Source: Bathynomus jamesi
Lineage: Eukaryota; Arthropoda; Malacostraca; Isopoda; Cirolanidae
Reading direction: 5' to 3'
NCBI GenBank assembly: GCA_023014485.1
Contig: JAJOZX010005620.1
Coordinates: forward strand, 213,501-277,500
Length of the DNA stretch: 64,000 nt
Shown: piece after piece, positions 11,771 to 21,157 of the stretch
Position numbering within the stretch: the first letter of the stretch is position 1
Layout of the letters: the number at the start of each line of letters is the position of its first letter
Translations under genes and position numbers: made by a program
The notes under the pieces: generated by a model
Database searches by the model: none
What the model was told of the DNA's origin: nothing
Seen by the model: only the letters and a program-made list of their open reading frames with translations

Positions 11771-12048
11771 CATGGAGCGCTTCATGACTGCTGAGATGGC
11801 TGACATGTATATGGTGTATGGGGCTGCCAATGGAAATGGAAGAGCTGCTGTGAAGTTGTATTGACAGCGCTTCCCAAACAGACGTGTGCCAAACCACCAA
11901 ACGTTTGCGCATTTGCATCAGCGACTGCAAGAAACTGGAACATTCCATGCAAACATGCATGACACTGGTCAGGAGAGAAACGTGCACACTCCTGACATGG
12001 AAGAAGAAATCCTACGGCAATTTGAGGACAATCCAAGCGCAAGCACGC
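11771..12048 (+). pseudogene. Mariner-like transposase N-terminus, left arm
   Basis: The frame reads MERFMTAEMADMYMVYGAAN, with an in-frame TGA near 11861, then [40 protein letters not shown] and NPSAST. This is the helix-turn-helix part of an IS630-superfamily transposase of the kind common in arthropods. It is cut at 12048 by the Gypsy insertion. The next residues (GVARILGVNHDLVWSVLHEQ) resume at 24200 after the retrotransposon, so the insertion interrupts the frame cleanly. Confidence 0.75.
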
Positions 12049-13023
12049 TGTGGTGGGATTCGGATTAACCTAACGGCACCACGAATAAGAATTTTTCTTT
12101 TGTTTAAGACCCCCACAAAACCAGGCTGCTTACCTTGAAGGGTTGTTGGATCCAGGCTCGCTGCCCAGACCCCGATTCCACGACTGCTGGCTCCTGCCAC
12201 CAACAGTCTCTTACTTGCCAGAATAGCTTCCTTCTATTAGTGGTTCCCTATCTCCGGCATCCCCTTCCTAACAGAACTTAAAGTTCCCTTGGTCCAATAA
12301 CGGTCTTCAGCCTCAGACAAATCCAGCCTGACTTTAGTTTCCTCTGTTATGTTCTTTATTTTCTCTTGTCAATTACCCTCTTAAACTATATTTTTTATTA
12401 TTTATATTTCCACACATGCGCCAATTGGTTCCGCCCACTTCTTAAAACTCGAGTTTTGACACACACGCCGACACTTTTAAACCTCAGAAGCGTCTCTTTT
12501 ACTAAATTTGTTTATTCTTCTTTTCATTTGTTTGTTTGTTTGTTAATACTTAACAACTCAGTACTTTATTATTCATTTACTAACAGGGTTTTACAAGCGA
12601 CTGTCCAACTCTCACTCTTTTCCCATACTAATTTAATAAAACTGTTTTATTCCTCATTCCTTGTTTACAAGTTTAACATTCTTTATATAACTTATTGTTT
12701 AGTCTTTTCATTCATTAAATATTAACTAACATATCTTATAACATTATTTCTTTATTTATTTGTTTGCTAATATTAATAATTTAGTACTTAATATTTATTA
12801 TTATTATCTTAATGCTTAATAGTTTACTACTATCTTTCTAATTTTTTATAACAGTTATCATTCTTATTCATTATTTGTTTGCTGGAAAGAGAGAGAACCA
12901 TTAAAATCCTTTCTATAACAAATATTTCATTCAAAATCAAAGAAATTAATATATAAAATAATAATAATCAAGGCCAGGGGGAAAGGGCTGAGAACTAAAA
13001 GGGGAAAGGGTTCACCCTCCACA
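12049..13023 (-). repeat. 3' LTR (left copy) of the Gypsy element
   Basis: It is near-identical to 23221-24195, both 975 bp, with TG...CA ends. Differences are mostly one- or two-base indels (for example ACCCCCACAAAACC against ACCCACGAAACC). It is oriented so that, on the coding strand, it follows the polypurine tract. Confidence 0.95.
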
Positions 13024-13040
13024 TCTTCCCCCCCCAAAGC
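13024..13040 (-). other. Polypurine tract of the Gypsy element
   Basis: The plus strand reads TCTTCCCCCCCCAAAG directly after the LTR. On the coding strand this is a purine-rich G8 tract abutting the 3' LTR, the position at which plus-strand DNA synthesis is primed. Confidence 0.7.
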
Positions 13041-13300
13041 TCCTTTCCACCTGTCTTGCCATATAGCCTACACACCTACTATATTACCCTAATATGGTTC
13101 TCTCTTCTTTTCCTTACAATTTTTATACCATAATATTTATTAACAAATTATTTACATAGATACCCTCTTTTATTTTCCGAAAAATAATTTTTTCAATTTT
13201 CAAATATATATATATATATATATATATCGTAAAGAACGACGCTTGTATAGGAGATATTCCGCGCAAGACGAGAAAGAGAAAACAACAAATGAAAAAATGA

Positions 13301-14172
13301 AGTACCACCTGGGAATCGAACCCGGGATCTTCCGATTGCCGGTCAGACGCGATAACCACTACACCATGGACTTCACTCTTCCAAATGCCGTAATTCCTCT
13401 ACATACTCGCAGAAACCAATGCCCCAAGGGGGCACCTCCCGCATGCCGTAACATTATATACATTCAACTGCAAAGAACACGCAGTATAAATAACGTAAAG
13501 AACGACGCTTGTATAGGAGATATTCCGCGCAAGACGAGAAAGAGAAAACAACAAATGAAAAATGAAGTACCACCTGGGAATCGAACCCGGGATCTTCCGA
13601 TTGCCGGTCAGACGCGATAACCACTACACCATGGACTTCACTCTTCCAAATGCCGTAATTCCTCTACATACTCGCAGAAACCAATGCCCCAAGGGGGCAC
13701 CTCCCGCATGCCGTAACATTATATACATTCAACTGCAAAGAACACGCAGTATAAATAACGTAAAGAACGACGCTTGTATAGGAGATATTCCGCGCAAGAC
13801 GAGAAAGAGAAAACAACAAATGAAAAAATGAAGTACCACCTGGGAATCGAACCCGGGATCTTCCGATTGCCGGTCAGACGCGATAACCACTACACCATGG
13901 ACTTCACTCTTCCAAATGCCGTAATTCCTCTACATACTCGCAGAAACCAATGCCCCAAGGGGGCACCTCCCGCATGCCGTAACATTATATACATTCAACT
14001 GCAAAGAACACGCAGTATAAATAACGTAAAGAACGACGCTTGTATAGGAGATATTCCGCGCAAGACGAGAAAGAGAAAACAACAAATGAAAAATGAAGTA
14101 CCACCTGGGAATCGAACCCGGGATCTTCCGATTGCCGGTCAGACGCGATAACCACTACACCATGGACTTCAC
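13301..14172 (-). tRNA. Four tRNA-like segments, left arm (probably not functional tRNAs)
   Basis: Copies are at 13301-13376, 13565-13640, 13832-13907 and 14097-14172. On the minus strand each has an A box TGGTGTAGTGG and a perfect B box GGTTCGATTCC. A 5-bp anticodon stem (TCTGA/TCGGA) encloses the loop CCGGCAA, which would place GGC (Ala) as anticodon, but position 33 is C rather than U. The T stem has one mismatch and the acceptor stem pairs poorly. I read them as pol III promoter-bearing tRNA-derived units rather than working tRNAs; confidence is for tRNA-like origin. Confidence 0.6.
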
Positions 14173-14200
14173 TCTTCCAAATGCCGTAATTCCATGGTGT

Positions 14201-15070
14201 AAGTCCATGGTGTAGTGGTTATCGCGTCTGACCGGCAATCGGAAGATCCCGGGTTCGATTCCCAGGTGGTACTTCATTTTTTCATTTTGTTTTCTCTTTC
14301 TCGTCTTGCGCGGAATATCTCCTATACAAGCGTCGTTCTTTACGTTATTTATACTGCGTGTTCTTTGCAGTTGAATGTATATAATGTTACGGCATGCGGG
14401 AGGTGCCCCCTTGGGGCATTGGTTTCTGCGAGTATGTAGAGGAATTACGGCATTTGGAAGAGTGAGTCCATGGTGTAGTGGTTATCGCGTCTGACCGGCA
14501 ATCAGAAGATCCCGGGTTCGATTCCCAGGTGGTACTTCATTTTTTCATTTGTTGTTTTCTCTTTCTCGTCTTGCGCGGAATATCTCCTATACAAGCGTCG
14601 TTCTTTACGTTATTTATACTGCGTGTTCTTTGCAGTTGAATGTATATAATGTTACGGCATGCGGGAGGTGCCCCCTTGGGGCATTGGTTTCTGCGAGTAT
14701 GTAGAGGAATTACGGCATTTGGAAGAGTGAAGTCCATGGTGTAGTGGTTATCGCGTCTGACCGGCAATCGGAAGATCCCGGGTTCGATTCCCAGGTGGTA
14801 CTTCATTTTTTCATTTGTTGTTTTCTCTTTCTCGTCTTGCGCGGAATATCTCCTATACAAGCGTCGTTCTTTACGTTATTTATACTGCGTGTTCTTTGCA
14901 GTTGAATGTATATAATGTTACGGCATGCGGGAGGTGCCCCCTTGGGGCATTGGTTTCTGCGAGTATGTAGAGGAATTACGGCATTTGGAAGAGTGAAGTC
15001 CATGGTGTAGTGGTTATCGCGTCTGACCGGCAATCGGAAGATCCCGGGTTCGATTCCCAGGTGGTACTTC
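14201..15070 (+). tRNA. Four tRNA-like segments, right arm (probably not functional tRNAs)
   Basis: Copies are at 14201-14275, 14465-14538, 14730-14804 and 14996-15070, inverse to the left-arm set. The second has AATCAGAAG in place of AATCGGAAG, changing one anticodon-stem base. Otherwise they carry the same A box, B box and GGC-centred loop. Because the two sets face each other, transcripts reading across the centre could fold into a very long hairpin. Confidence 0.6.
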
Positions 15071-15177
15071 ATTTTTCATTTGTTGTTTTCTCTTTCTCGT
15101 CTTGCGCGGAATATCTCCTATACAAGCGTCGTTCTTTACGTTATTTATACTGCGTGTTCTTTGCAGTTGAATGTATA

Positions 15178-15218
15178 TATATATATTTTTTTTTTTTTTT
15201 TTTTTAAAAAAATAATTT

Positions 15219-15256
<38 letters not shown>

Positions 15257-15767
15257 CAAAAATAATTGTTTTCAATTTTAAATCTTTTAAATCATTAATT
15301 ACATACATGGCTATCATAAGAATAACATATTTACAAATTTACTTTATAAATCATTTATTTATTTAAATTCTAATTCAGTTATTTAATAATCTTTATATTT
15401 AACAAATACAGTAAACATTCAAACATTCAATATTTAGGACTAACAGCTGGCTAACAATTACTTTCTCTTTAATAATTTACGTTATACTAAAAAAATATAC
15501 CTACAATTTAATTTTTTATAGTTATTTACAATAGTTATTTACAATACCAGGAATGAGGTTGAAACCTGCAAAGCAGCAAATCACCAGAGGCAGGTATCAG
15601 CAGGTCTGGGAACTCACCCAGGCACCTTCCTCCTTCAAGCACAGCCCAGCTTCTGGCCTCAAAATGTAGGCTGCCACCTGGTTGAATTTCCAACCACTCA
15701 CTCTTTCACACATCATACAATACTACTATTTTTTTTTTTTTTTCCTACAGAACACTACACCAATACT
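15178..15767. other. Low-complexity and non-coding part of the Gypsy 3' region
   Basis: It begins with TA, then poly-T tracts (15185-15256) broken by AAAAAAATAATTTTCAATTT. A related AAAAATAATTTTTTCAATTTT lies left of the array near 13180-13200, so the array may have inserted into or duplicated this motif. The remaining sequence is AT-rich without recognised features. Confidence 0.6.
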
Positions 15768-16298
15768 TTATACTACATTACCATCACCACTCCCTAAACA
15801 CTGTTGCACTTTCTCTATCATTCTAACCCATCTACTTTTAATATCTTCTCTAATACTACTTGTTAATTCTACATCTAAGCTTTTATTCAACACATTTTCT
15901 TCTATCTCAAGCAATAACATTCTCACTTCCTCACAAAAATCAATCACATTCATTCTCTCCCTCATTCTTTCATTTATACTTCCTTCACCTCTATCTACTC
16001 CCCATTCATCCCTCACACTTTCCATTAAGGTCACAATACTTTGCTCAGTTACACTCCTTTCTCTCTCACATACATTTTCCCTTTCACTCTCAAGAATTGT
16101 AAATCCCACACTCTTAATGCCCCCTCCCTGACACAATCTTTCCACTTCTGAGTGAAGAGATTTCCCTTCTTCTCCCCTTCTCCTCCTCGGAAAATCCCAG
16201 AAAAGAAAGGCCCTCAAGGTCTGAGACCCCAAAACCCTCAAATGAGAATTCCCCGGATGGACCAGGCTGGCACCATGAACCACCAAAGTCCCGAACAT
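15768..16298 (-). pseudogene. C-terminal tail of the Gypsy polyprotein, shifted frame
   Basis: The frame overlaps the integrase frame by 185 nt. It continues as a charged, probably helical tail (for example RERMNVIDFCEEVRMLLLEI and EIEENVLNKSLDVEL). Near 16160 the integrase frame reads FLGFSEEEKGRRREISSLRS where this frame reads RRRRGEEGKSLHSEVERL. A one-base indel could join them. No known domain was recognised. It ends just before a pyrimidine run on the plus strand. Confidence 0.45.
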
Positions 16299-17655
16299 CC
16301 CATTCTAACTCTGCCTCACCCGCGGCTGTTCCAGAGTCCAACTGGGAATCCTTCAGCTCATATACTTCACCTATCTGCCTGGCTTTCTCACCTTTCATTC
16401 CCTTTCTTCTCACCTTTTTCTTCCTTTTTGCCCGCTTTGACACAATCAAGAACTCCAGATCTGCATCCATCCATTCATCCTGGATTCCCATCATGTTCTT
16501 GGTTTCTAGCGCTTTCTTTTGTTCCATCCTCTCACACATATCATACATTGGGTGACATACGATGTACTCCGGAGGTATTCGCCATTTGCGCAACTGCCGA
16601 TGATGTGCTCTTACTTCTTCACACTGTCCATTCTCTTGCTCCCTCTCAATCACATACGTTACCCCATTCTCCCATACCTTTTTCACCACAAATGGACCCT
16701 CAAACTTTTGCGCCAACTTATACTCATTCCTTCTTCCAGCCTCATGCACCTCTTTCAAAACAAGCTCACCAACACCAAATGACCGAAAATGCACACCAGC
16801 CTCTCTCCATCTATCACATGTATTCTCATTTAATCGTATATCCTTTTGCACAAACCTTCCAAATGTAGACACATACCTTCTTGGGGAAGTTTGAATGGCT
16901 GAGTGGTATGTCGAATTGTAGCACCAGGCAACTCTTGCCAACTCAGCATCCCACTCAGCCCCTTCCCCAATACATACACGCAGCATTTCACTTATCGTTT
17001 TCACCGTTCTCTCAGCCAAACCATTCGAAGCAGACATATACGGAGTTATTCTAACATGCTCTATCCCATTCTCACTCAACATTCTCTCAAAACTAGCACC
17101 CCTAAACTCAGGCCCATTATCTGTTAAACACTTACGCGGCCTTCCAAGCATCATTGGTAACATACTCTCTCTCATCACTCTCGCAACATGCTCACTTGTT
17201 TTATTCTCTAACGCAGCAACATACACAAACTTACTCTTGTGATCGACCCCTACTAATATTCCAACTTTCCCTCTACTCGTTCTCGGCATACTCACAATAT
17301 CAACCACCACAAGCTCCCACGGTTCTTTCACTTCAATCTTTCGCACTGGGGGGCGGCTATGCTGGGACTGGTATTTTCGCTTTTGGCAACTCTCACAAGT
17401 AGTTGCCACTTCTGCAACAACCAGTCCCAGCCTAGGGTGGAAAACCATTCCTTTCATCAATTCCCATAACTTGTTTTTTCCCACATGCCCATACATCCTA
17501 TGTGTAATAATCACCAATCCTACCATACCCTCAAATGTCATCACTGGCACACTCTCTGTCTCACCCACCTTATTTACCCTCATATAATATAGCACTCCCA
17601 TCCATACAGCCAACTTTTTCGCATACCTTTTATACTCTTCCACCTCTTTGACCAC
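16114..17655 (-). CDS. Integrase region of the Gypsy polyprotein
   Basis: The 513-residue frame shows the N-terminal zinc-binding HHCC (H52, H57, C87, C90: HRMYGH and CESC). The DDE core follows: VVVDIV (D119), LTDNGPEF (D179) and GLAERT (E215), with exactly 35 residues between the last two as in retroviral-type integrases. A C-terminal segment (KFEGPFVVKKVWENGVTYVI) resembles the SH3-like DNA-binding region that ends many Gypsy integrases. A long basic and acidic tail follows with no recognised chromodomain. It integrates the cDNA, here with a 4-bp duplication. It overlaps the preceding frame (17580-17655) and the tail frame, so expression as one protein needs frame changes or sequence repair. 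Confidence 0.9.
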   Translation of the reverse strand: MVKEVEEYKRYAKKLAVWMGVLYYMRVNKVGETESVPVMTFEGMVGLVIITHRMYGHVGKNKLWELMKGMVFHPRLGLVVAEVATTCESCQKRKYQSQHSRPPVRKIEVKEPWELVVVDIVSMPRTSRGKVGILVGVDHKSKFVYVAALENKTSEHVARVMRESMLPMMLGRPRKCLTDNGPEFRGASFERMLSENGIEHVRITPYMSASNGLAERTVKTISEMLRVCIGEGAEWDAELARVAWCYNSTYHSAIQTSPRRYVSTFGRFVQKDIRLNENTCDRWREAGVHFRSFGVGELVLKEVHEAGRRNEYKLAQKFEGPFVVKKVWENGVTYVIEREQENGQCEEVRAHHRQLRKWRIPPEYIVCHPMYDMCERMEQKKALETKNMMGIQDEWMDADLEFLIVSKRAKRKKKVRRKGMKGEKARQIGEVYELKDSQLDSGTAAGEAELEWDVRDFGGSWCQPGPSGEFSFEGFGVSDLEGLSFLGFSEEEKGRRREISSLRSGKIVSGRGH

Positions 17656-18521
17656 TCTCTCACATCTATACCATTATACACATATTCTCTCAACTTGCAT
17701 ATCACCTCATCTCCCTCTTGCATATCTAAAATATCTTCATCTCTCAACACTTCACACTGGTCTTCCACCTCTAACTCAATTGCTCCCACTAACACAGCAT
17801 CTATACCTGTGCTCGGAAACATTCCCATACTGACCACATGTTCTCCTTCTCTCATTACTGAGCCCTGACCAACATCCACACTCAAGTTCATATTCTCAAG
17901 GAAATCAATTCCCAGTAGAAAATCCCAGGGCATTGATTCCCCTTTCAAGACTATGAACTTGTGCTCCCATACCTCTTTACATGCACCTAATCCCACCCTC
18001 AACTGCACAGCTTCATGTGACGCGACTGTTCCCCCTCCGATACCACGTATTCTCACACCCACTCTTTCTCGGGATACAGGCACATTCGCTTCATCTAAAT
18101 CACACAACACTCGCTCATTCACCAGACTGATTTGGGCACCTGTATCCACAAGACCCCTGTAGAGCTCAATAGGACCTTCTGGAACCCTTACAGGAACCAC
18201 AGAAGGGCTGAGCTCTACCTCATCCACACAGTCACGTATCATCCATGGCCCCTCTAACATACCTACTTCCATACAACCTTCTCCCTCTGACTCTCTCTGT
18301 GCAGCTCTAACTTCATCCAAAACCCTTTCCAAATTTTCACCTGGCACTATGCTTTTATACCTCTTCCTTTCACTCACCCAATTGTAATGTACACCACTAA
18401 TACACTGCAAATGCAAAATCAGGGCTCCTTTCTCCTCGATCCTTTCATCTTTATACACAATCGGACAATCATTACCATAATGCACATACACTTCAACACT
18501 AAACAATGAGCTGACCACCAT
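17580..18521 (-). CDS. C-terminal half of OTU-like domain plus second retropepsin
   Basis: Residues 1-50 (SSLFSVEVYVHYG ... LILHLQCISGVHYNWV) match the C-terminal half of OTU-family cysteine proteases, including the HYN motif holding the catalytic His (H45, codon 18387-18389). The first half lies in the preceding frame. Residues 121-230 form a retropepsin fold: YRGLVDTGAQISLV (catalytic D126, codon 18144-18146), IRGIGGGTVASHEAVQL (flap region), then PWDFLLGIDFLENMNLSVDV. This is separate from the retropepsin encoded upstream of RT at about 20970. The rest (232-313) is an acidic linker leading to the integrase N-terminus. Placing a second aspartic protease between RNase H and integrase is outside the usual Gypsy order. 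It is not a repeat of the first: sequence similarity between the two is limited to protease core motifs. Confidence 0.8.
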   Translation of the reverse strand: MVVSSLFSVEVYVHYGNDCPIVYKDERIEEKGALILHLQCISGVHYNWVSERKRYKSIVPGENLERVLDEVRAAQRESEGEGCMEVGMLEGPWMIRDCVDEVELSPSVVPVRVPEGPIELYRGLVDTGAQISLVNERVLCDLDEANVPVSRERVGVRIRGIGGGTVASHEAVQLRVGLGACKEVWEHKFIVLKGESMPWDFLLGIDFLENMNLSVDVGQGSVMREGEHVVSMGMFPSTGIDAVLVGAIELEVEDQCEVLRDEDILDMQEGDEVICKLREYVYNGIDVREWSKRWKSIKGMRKSWLYGWECYII

Positions 18522-19981
18522 GAGGACCTCTTGAAAAGAAAAATACCCGGGCTCCCCATGGCTTTCAGCTCACGTACATAATTGCGGACCTTACAAACAC
18601 CCATCCTTTCTGGTTTCTTAATCGCTTCATTCATAACCAAGGTCCGCAATTCATTCACACTCCCTGGTATTCTCATTTTTAACCCATCCAATTTCAAATC
18701 TTTCAACCCATACCATACACTTTCAAACAAACTGTCGCCACCCCCCCTACTTTCATGCAACTTTACTATTCCCACTGGCAAATACTCAGGGTCGACCACC
18801 TCTTTCTCACACCTTTCATTCACCCCAGGTATTCTTGACATCAGGTCAGCCATACAATTCCTCTCCCCTGGCACATACTCAATCTTATAATCAAACTCAC
18901 TCAACTCAAGCAAAGTTCTAGCAATTCTTCCATCCACAACTTTCATTCTCTCCATATATACCAAGGGCTGATGATCAGTCTTTAAAATAAATTTCATTCC
19001 ATACAAAAATGACTTGAAAGCTTTCACACAAAACCTCATTGCCGCAAGTTCTCTCTCAATTGTACTGTACTTTCGCTCTGCCTTACTGAATGCTTTAGAT
19101 ACATACCCAATTACTCTCCTTCCTTCCTGTCCTTCCTCTCCCTGCAACTGGCACAAGCACCCACCCATACAAAATCCACTCGCATCTGTATACAATTCTA
19201 GCAAACTCGCTCCTTCACTCAGGTCCGGATAAGCCAACTCCACATCTTTCGCTGCTTCCACTCTCAATTGCTCAAATGCTTCATTCATCTTCTCCGTCCA
19301 CACCAACTGAGTACTACCTTTCATTCCAGTCACTTCGGTCAGGGGTTTCGAAATCCCAGAGCAGCCCGCTATAAATTTCCTCTGAAACTCTACAAGTCCC
19401 AGAAAAGATTTAAGTTCACGAACTGTCCGAGGTTTCGGGAACTCCCTGACTTTTTCCATATACTCCCCACTCTTTCGTATACCACTCGAACTCACCTTGT
19501 GCCCCAGAAATGCCACACTTTCCCTGAACCACTCACACTTACTTGGTTTCACTCGTAGTCCGACTTCATCCAACACTTGCAGTACCTCTCTCATTATCTT
19601 CAGGTGCTCCTCAAATGTCTCTGTCATAATCAAAATGTCATCTATAAAACATATGACATTTTCCCTTGCAAACTTACCAAGAACACGATTCATTGCTCTC
19701 TGAAATGCAGCAGGTGCAGCTGTAAGTCCGAACGAGAGAGCACGGAACATATAATGATTCCTGGCTGTGGAGAAAGCAGTTATGGGACGAGACTCTGGCT
19801 CAACCGGCATCTGGTAATATCCCCTCAATAGGTCCAATTTACTAAACACCCTCTTTCCATGCAAAGAGTATACACTTTCATTTATCAAGCACATCGGAAA
19901 CCTGTCTTTCACTGTCCTTTCGTTCACCATTCGATAGTCCACACACAAGCGAATCCTTCCATCAGGTTTCCGCACAGGCAC
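18419..19981 (-). CDS. Reverse transcriptase, RNase H and N-terminal half of OTU-like domain
   Basis: RT blocks are VPVRKPDGRIRLCVDYR (start), FSKLDLLRGYYQM (catalytic D50), LSFGLTAAPAAFQR, and CFIDDILI (FIDD, residues 112-115, in place of the more usual YxDD). Then VAFLGHKVSS and SFLGLVEFQRKFI follow. RNase H follows with ELYTDASGFCMGG, ERELAAMRF and LKTDHQPLVYM. From about residue 395 comes non-RNase-H sequence: HESRGGGDSLFESVWYGL, then ELRTLVMNEAIKKPERM and ELKAMGSPGIF. This layout is that of the first half of OTU proteases, whose catalytic Cys sits in a G-x-C-LF motif. Here that position is Ser417 (AGT, 18731-18733). A frame change near 18540 moves the remainder into the next frame. The frame starts at a change from the upstream linker. 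Confidence 0.87.
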   Translation of the reverse strand: MPVRKPDGRIRLCVDYRMVNERTVKDRFPMCLINESVYSLHGKRVFSKLDLLRGYYQMPVEPESRPITAFSTARNHYMFRALSFGLTAAPAAFQRAMNRVLGKFARENVICFIDDILIMTETFEEHLKIMREVLQVLDEVGLRVKPSKCEWFRESVAFLGHKVSSSGIRKSGEYMEKVREFPKPRTVRELKSFLGLVEFQRKFIAGCSGISKPLTEVTGMKGSTQLVWTEKMNEAFEQLRVEAAKDVELAYPDLSEGASLLELYTDASGFCMGGCLCQLQGEEGQEGRRVIGYVSKAFSKAERKYSTIERELAAMRFCVKAFKSFLYGMKFILKTDHQPLVYMERMKVVDGRIARTLLELSEFDYKIEYVPGERNCMADLMSRIPGVNERCEKEVVDPEYLPVGIVKLHESRGGGDSLFESVWYGLKDLKLDGLKMRIPGSVNELRTLVMNEAIKKPERMGVCKVRNYVRELKAMGSPGIFLFKRSSWWSAHCLVLKCMCIMVMIVRLCIKMKGSRRKEP

Positions 19982-20658
19982 TATTCTACTATTGGACTTG
20001 TGCTCTGTTCAATCACTCCCATTCTCTCTAATTCCTCACACTGCTCTTCTATCTCATTCATTACTGGTGGGGAGAACCGTCTTGGCCTTTGGTAGATCGG
20101 AGTCTCATCCGTTAACTGGATCCTGAAGGGAGGTAGTTTTGTTAAACGGAGGTCATCATCTCCTCGGGCCAATACGCTCCTTTTCTCCCCTGCCAACTGC
20201 CACACCTGCATTCGCTCACTCTCACTCAACTGTTCGCCAACAATCACCTCCTTTCTGATTTGTTCAGTCGTCCATTCCTCCCCACATTCTTGCCCTCGTT
20301 CATCCGTTTGTATTCCATTTTCTCCCTCCTCACATACTTCCTCAATCACTGTATATGCTCTCCCTATCACATCCCCCTCATTTATTCTCTTTCGCCATGC
20401 ACCCCCATCTTCCCTAGCTTGCACACAAATCCATGGGTTACTCTCATCAATTATACCATCATACACATGCCCAACTCTTTTCACTTTATAGGATGCATCC
20501 ATACCATTCACAAAAATCATGCTTCCCTGCCTTTTTCTTCTATTATCACTCACTGGCCACTCAACATGCACCAATGCTGGGGTTCCCTTTTCCAGATTTA
20601 CACTCTCAGATGCTCTCACCTCATACCCTTTTATTACCCTCATCCACATAGAATTCAC
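19981..20658 (-). CDS. Linker between retropepsin 1 and RT in the Gypsy polyprotein
   Basis: The 225-residue frame carries no enzyme motif until its end, RRFSPPVMNEIEEQCEEL ... GVIEQSTSPIV, the stretch that always precedes the RT fingers in Gypsy elements. It overlaps the protease frame by 38 nt. The next frame resumes IVPVRKPDG one base out of phase at 19981. Before this, ILVNGMD-like and LPPFRIQLTDETPIYQRPRR blocks are as expected for the pre-RT region. Both frame changes look like indels rather than programmed events. Confidence 0.8.
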   Translation of the reverse strand: MNSMWMRVIKGYEVRASESVNLEKGTPALVHVEWPVSDNRRKRQGSMIFVNGMDASYKVKRVGHVYDGIIDESNPWICVQAREDGGAWRKRINEGDVIGRAYTVIEEVCEEGENGIQTDERGQECGEEWTTEQIRKEVIVGEQLSESERMQVWQLAGEKRSVLARGDDDLRLTKLPPFRIQLTDETPIYQRPRRFSPPVMNEIEEQCEELERMGVIEQSTSPIVE

Positions 20659-21157
20659 TTACCCAACTCATTTTCCACTCAATCATACGTCTAGCAGGAT
20701 GGATCACCAATCGATTCTTTTTCAAAAACTCATACCCCAGAATCATGTCATACTTTTCACTCTCCTTATCAACCACATAAAGCACACATTCTTCCATTTC
20801 ACACCCCATCACTTTCACTTTAATCTGCACCTCTCCCAACACTCGTACTGGGATGTTCCCAACCCCTTTAATTTCCCCAGTTACTCCCCAATTCACTCTT
20901 CCTAATTCATTCTCTTTACACAAACATCCAATTCCTTGCTTACTTATTAAATTAGGTGAACATCCTGTATCCACTAATGCCCTCCATACACTCCCTCCCC
21001 ATTCAACAGGAATAACCATACACTCTGCCTTTTTCTCACTCGCTCTCACTTCCTTATTCACTTGACACCATCCTGCTAATGCCTCAAATACACATTCATC
21101 ATTCAGAGAAGCAGGGACCCCAACCCCAATGAGAGGCCCCTGCCCTATGCGTTTCCC
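20621..21157 (-). CDS. First retropepsin of the Gypsy element, entered by -1 frameshift
   Basis: The frame is continuous with the -1 phase of gag from the GGGAAAC heptamer at 21151-21157. The retropepsin core is VWRALVDTGCSPNLIS, catalytic Asp codon 20969-20971, followed by ITGEIKGVG-like flap residues and ILGYEFLKKNRLVI, the helix preceding the C-terminal strand. It should cleave the Gag-Pol polyprotein as a dimer. The open frame extends upstream to 21346 only as an overlap with gag and is unlikely to start there. It ends at 20621 after a short overlap with the linker frame. Confidence 0.85.
   Translation of the reverse strand, partial: GKRIGQGPLIGVGVPASLNDECVFEALAGWCQVNKEVRASEKKAECMVIPVEWGGSVWRALVDTGCSPNLISKQGIGCLCKENELGRVNWGVTGEIKGVGNIPVRVLGEVQIKVKVMGCEMEECVLYVVDKESEKYDMILGYEFLKKNRLVIHPARRMIEWKMSWVSEFYVDEGNKRV

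Larger units (their letters stand above)
13228..15177. repeat. Palindromic array of eight ~265-bp units carrying tRNA-like sequences
   Basis: Four nearly identical head-to-tail units (starts near 13228, 13494, 13760 and 14024; period about 266 bp) are followed by four in the opposite orientation (from about 14201, 14465, 14730 and 14996). They meet at an imperfect junction near 14193-14205, where CCATGGTGTAAGTCCATGG occurs. Each unit holds one tRNA-like segment plus about 190 bp of spacer (including the palindromic CCCCAAGGGGGCACC). Only a few substitutions separate units, so amplification is recent or homogenised. The array lies in the Gypsy element's 3' non-coding region and is bordered by TA and poly-T runs. 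The spurious frames through it (with EPGIFRLPVRRDNH) are antisense readings of the tRNA-like part. Confidence 0.9.

Noticed and set aside
13301..15070. Functional tRNA-Ala cluster
   Set aside because: The acceptor stem does not pair well, position 33 is C and the T stem has a mismatch; tRNA-derived is the safer reading.
13228..15177. CRISPR-like array
   Set aside because: Units are 265 bp, identical throughout without unique spacers, and the DNA is eukaryotic.
13243..15259. Long frames with EPGIFRLPVRRDNH and GNRTRDLPIAGQTR as proteins
   Set aside because: They are antisense or sense readings of the tRNA-like repeat units and recur with each unit; no domain and no independent start context.
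15545..15690. Second tRNA-derived SINE on the minus strand
   Set aside because: GGGTGAGTTCCC resembles a B box but no A box lies at the right distance.
19970..19990. Programmed frameshift between linker and RT
   Set aside because: No slippery heptamer in phase; an indel explains the one-base change better.
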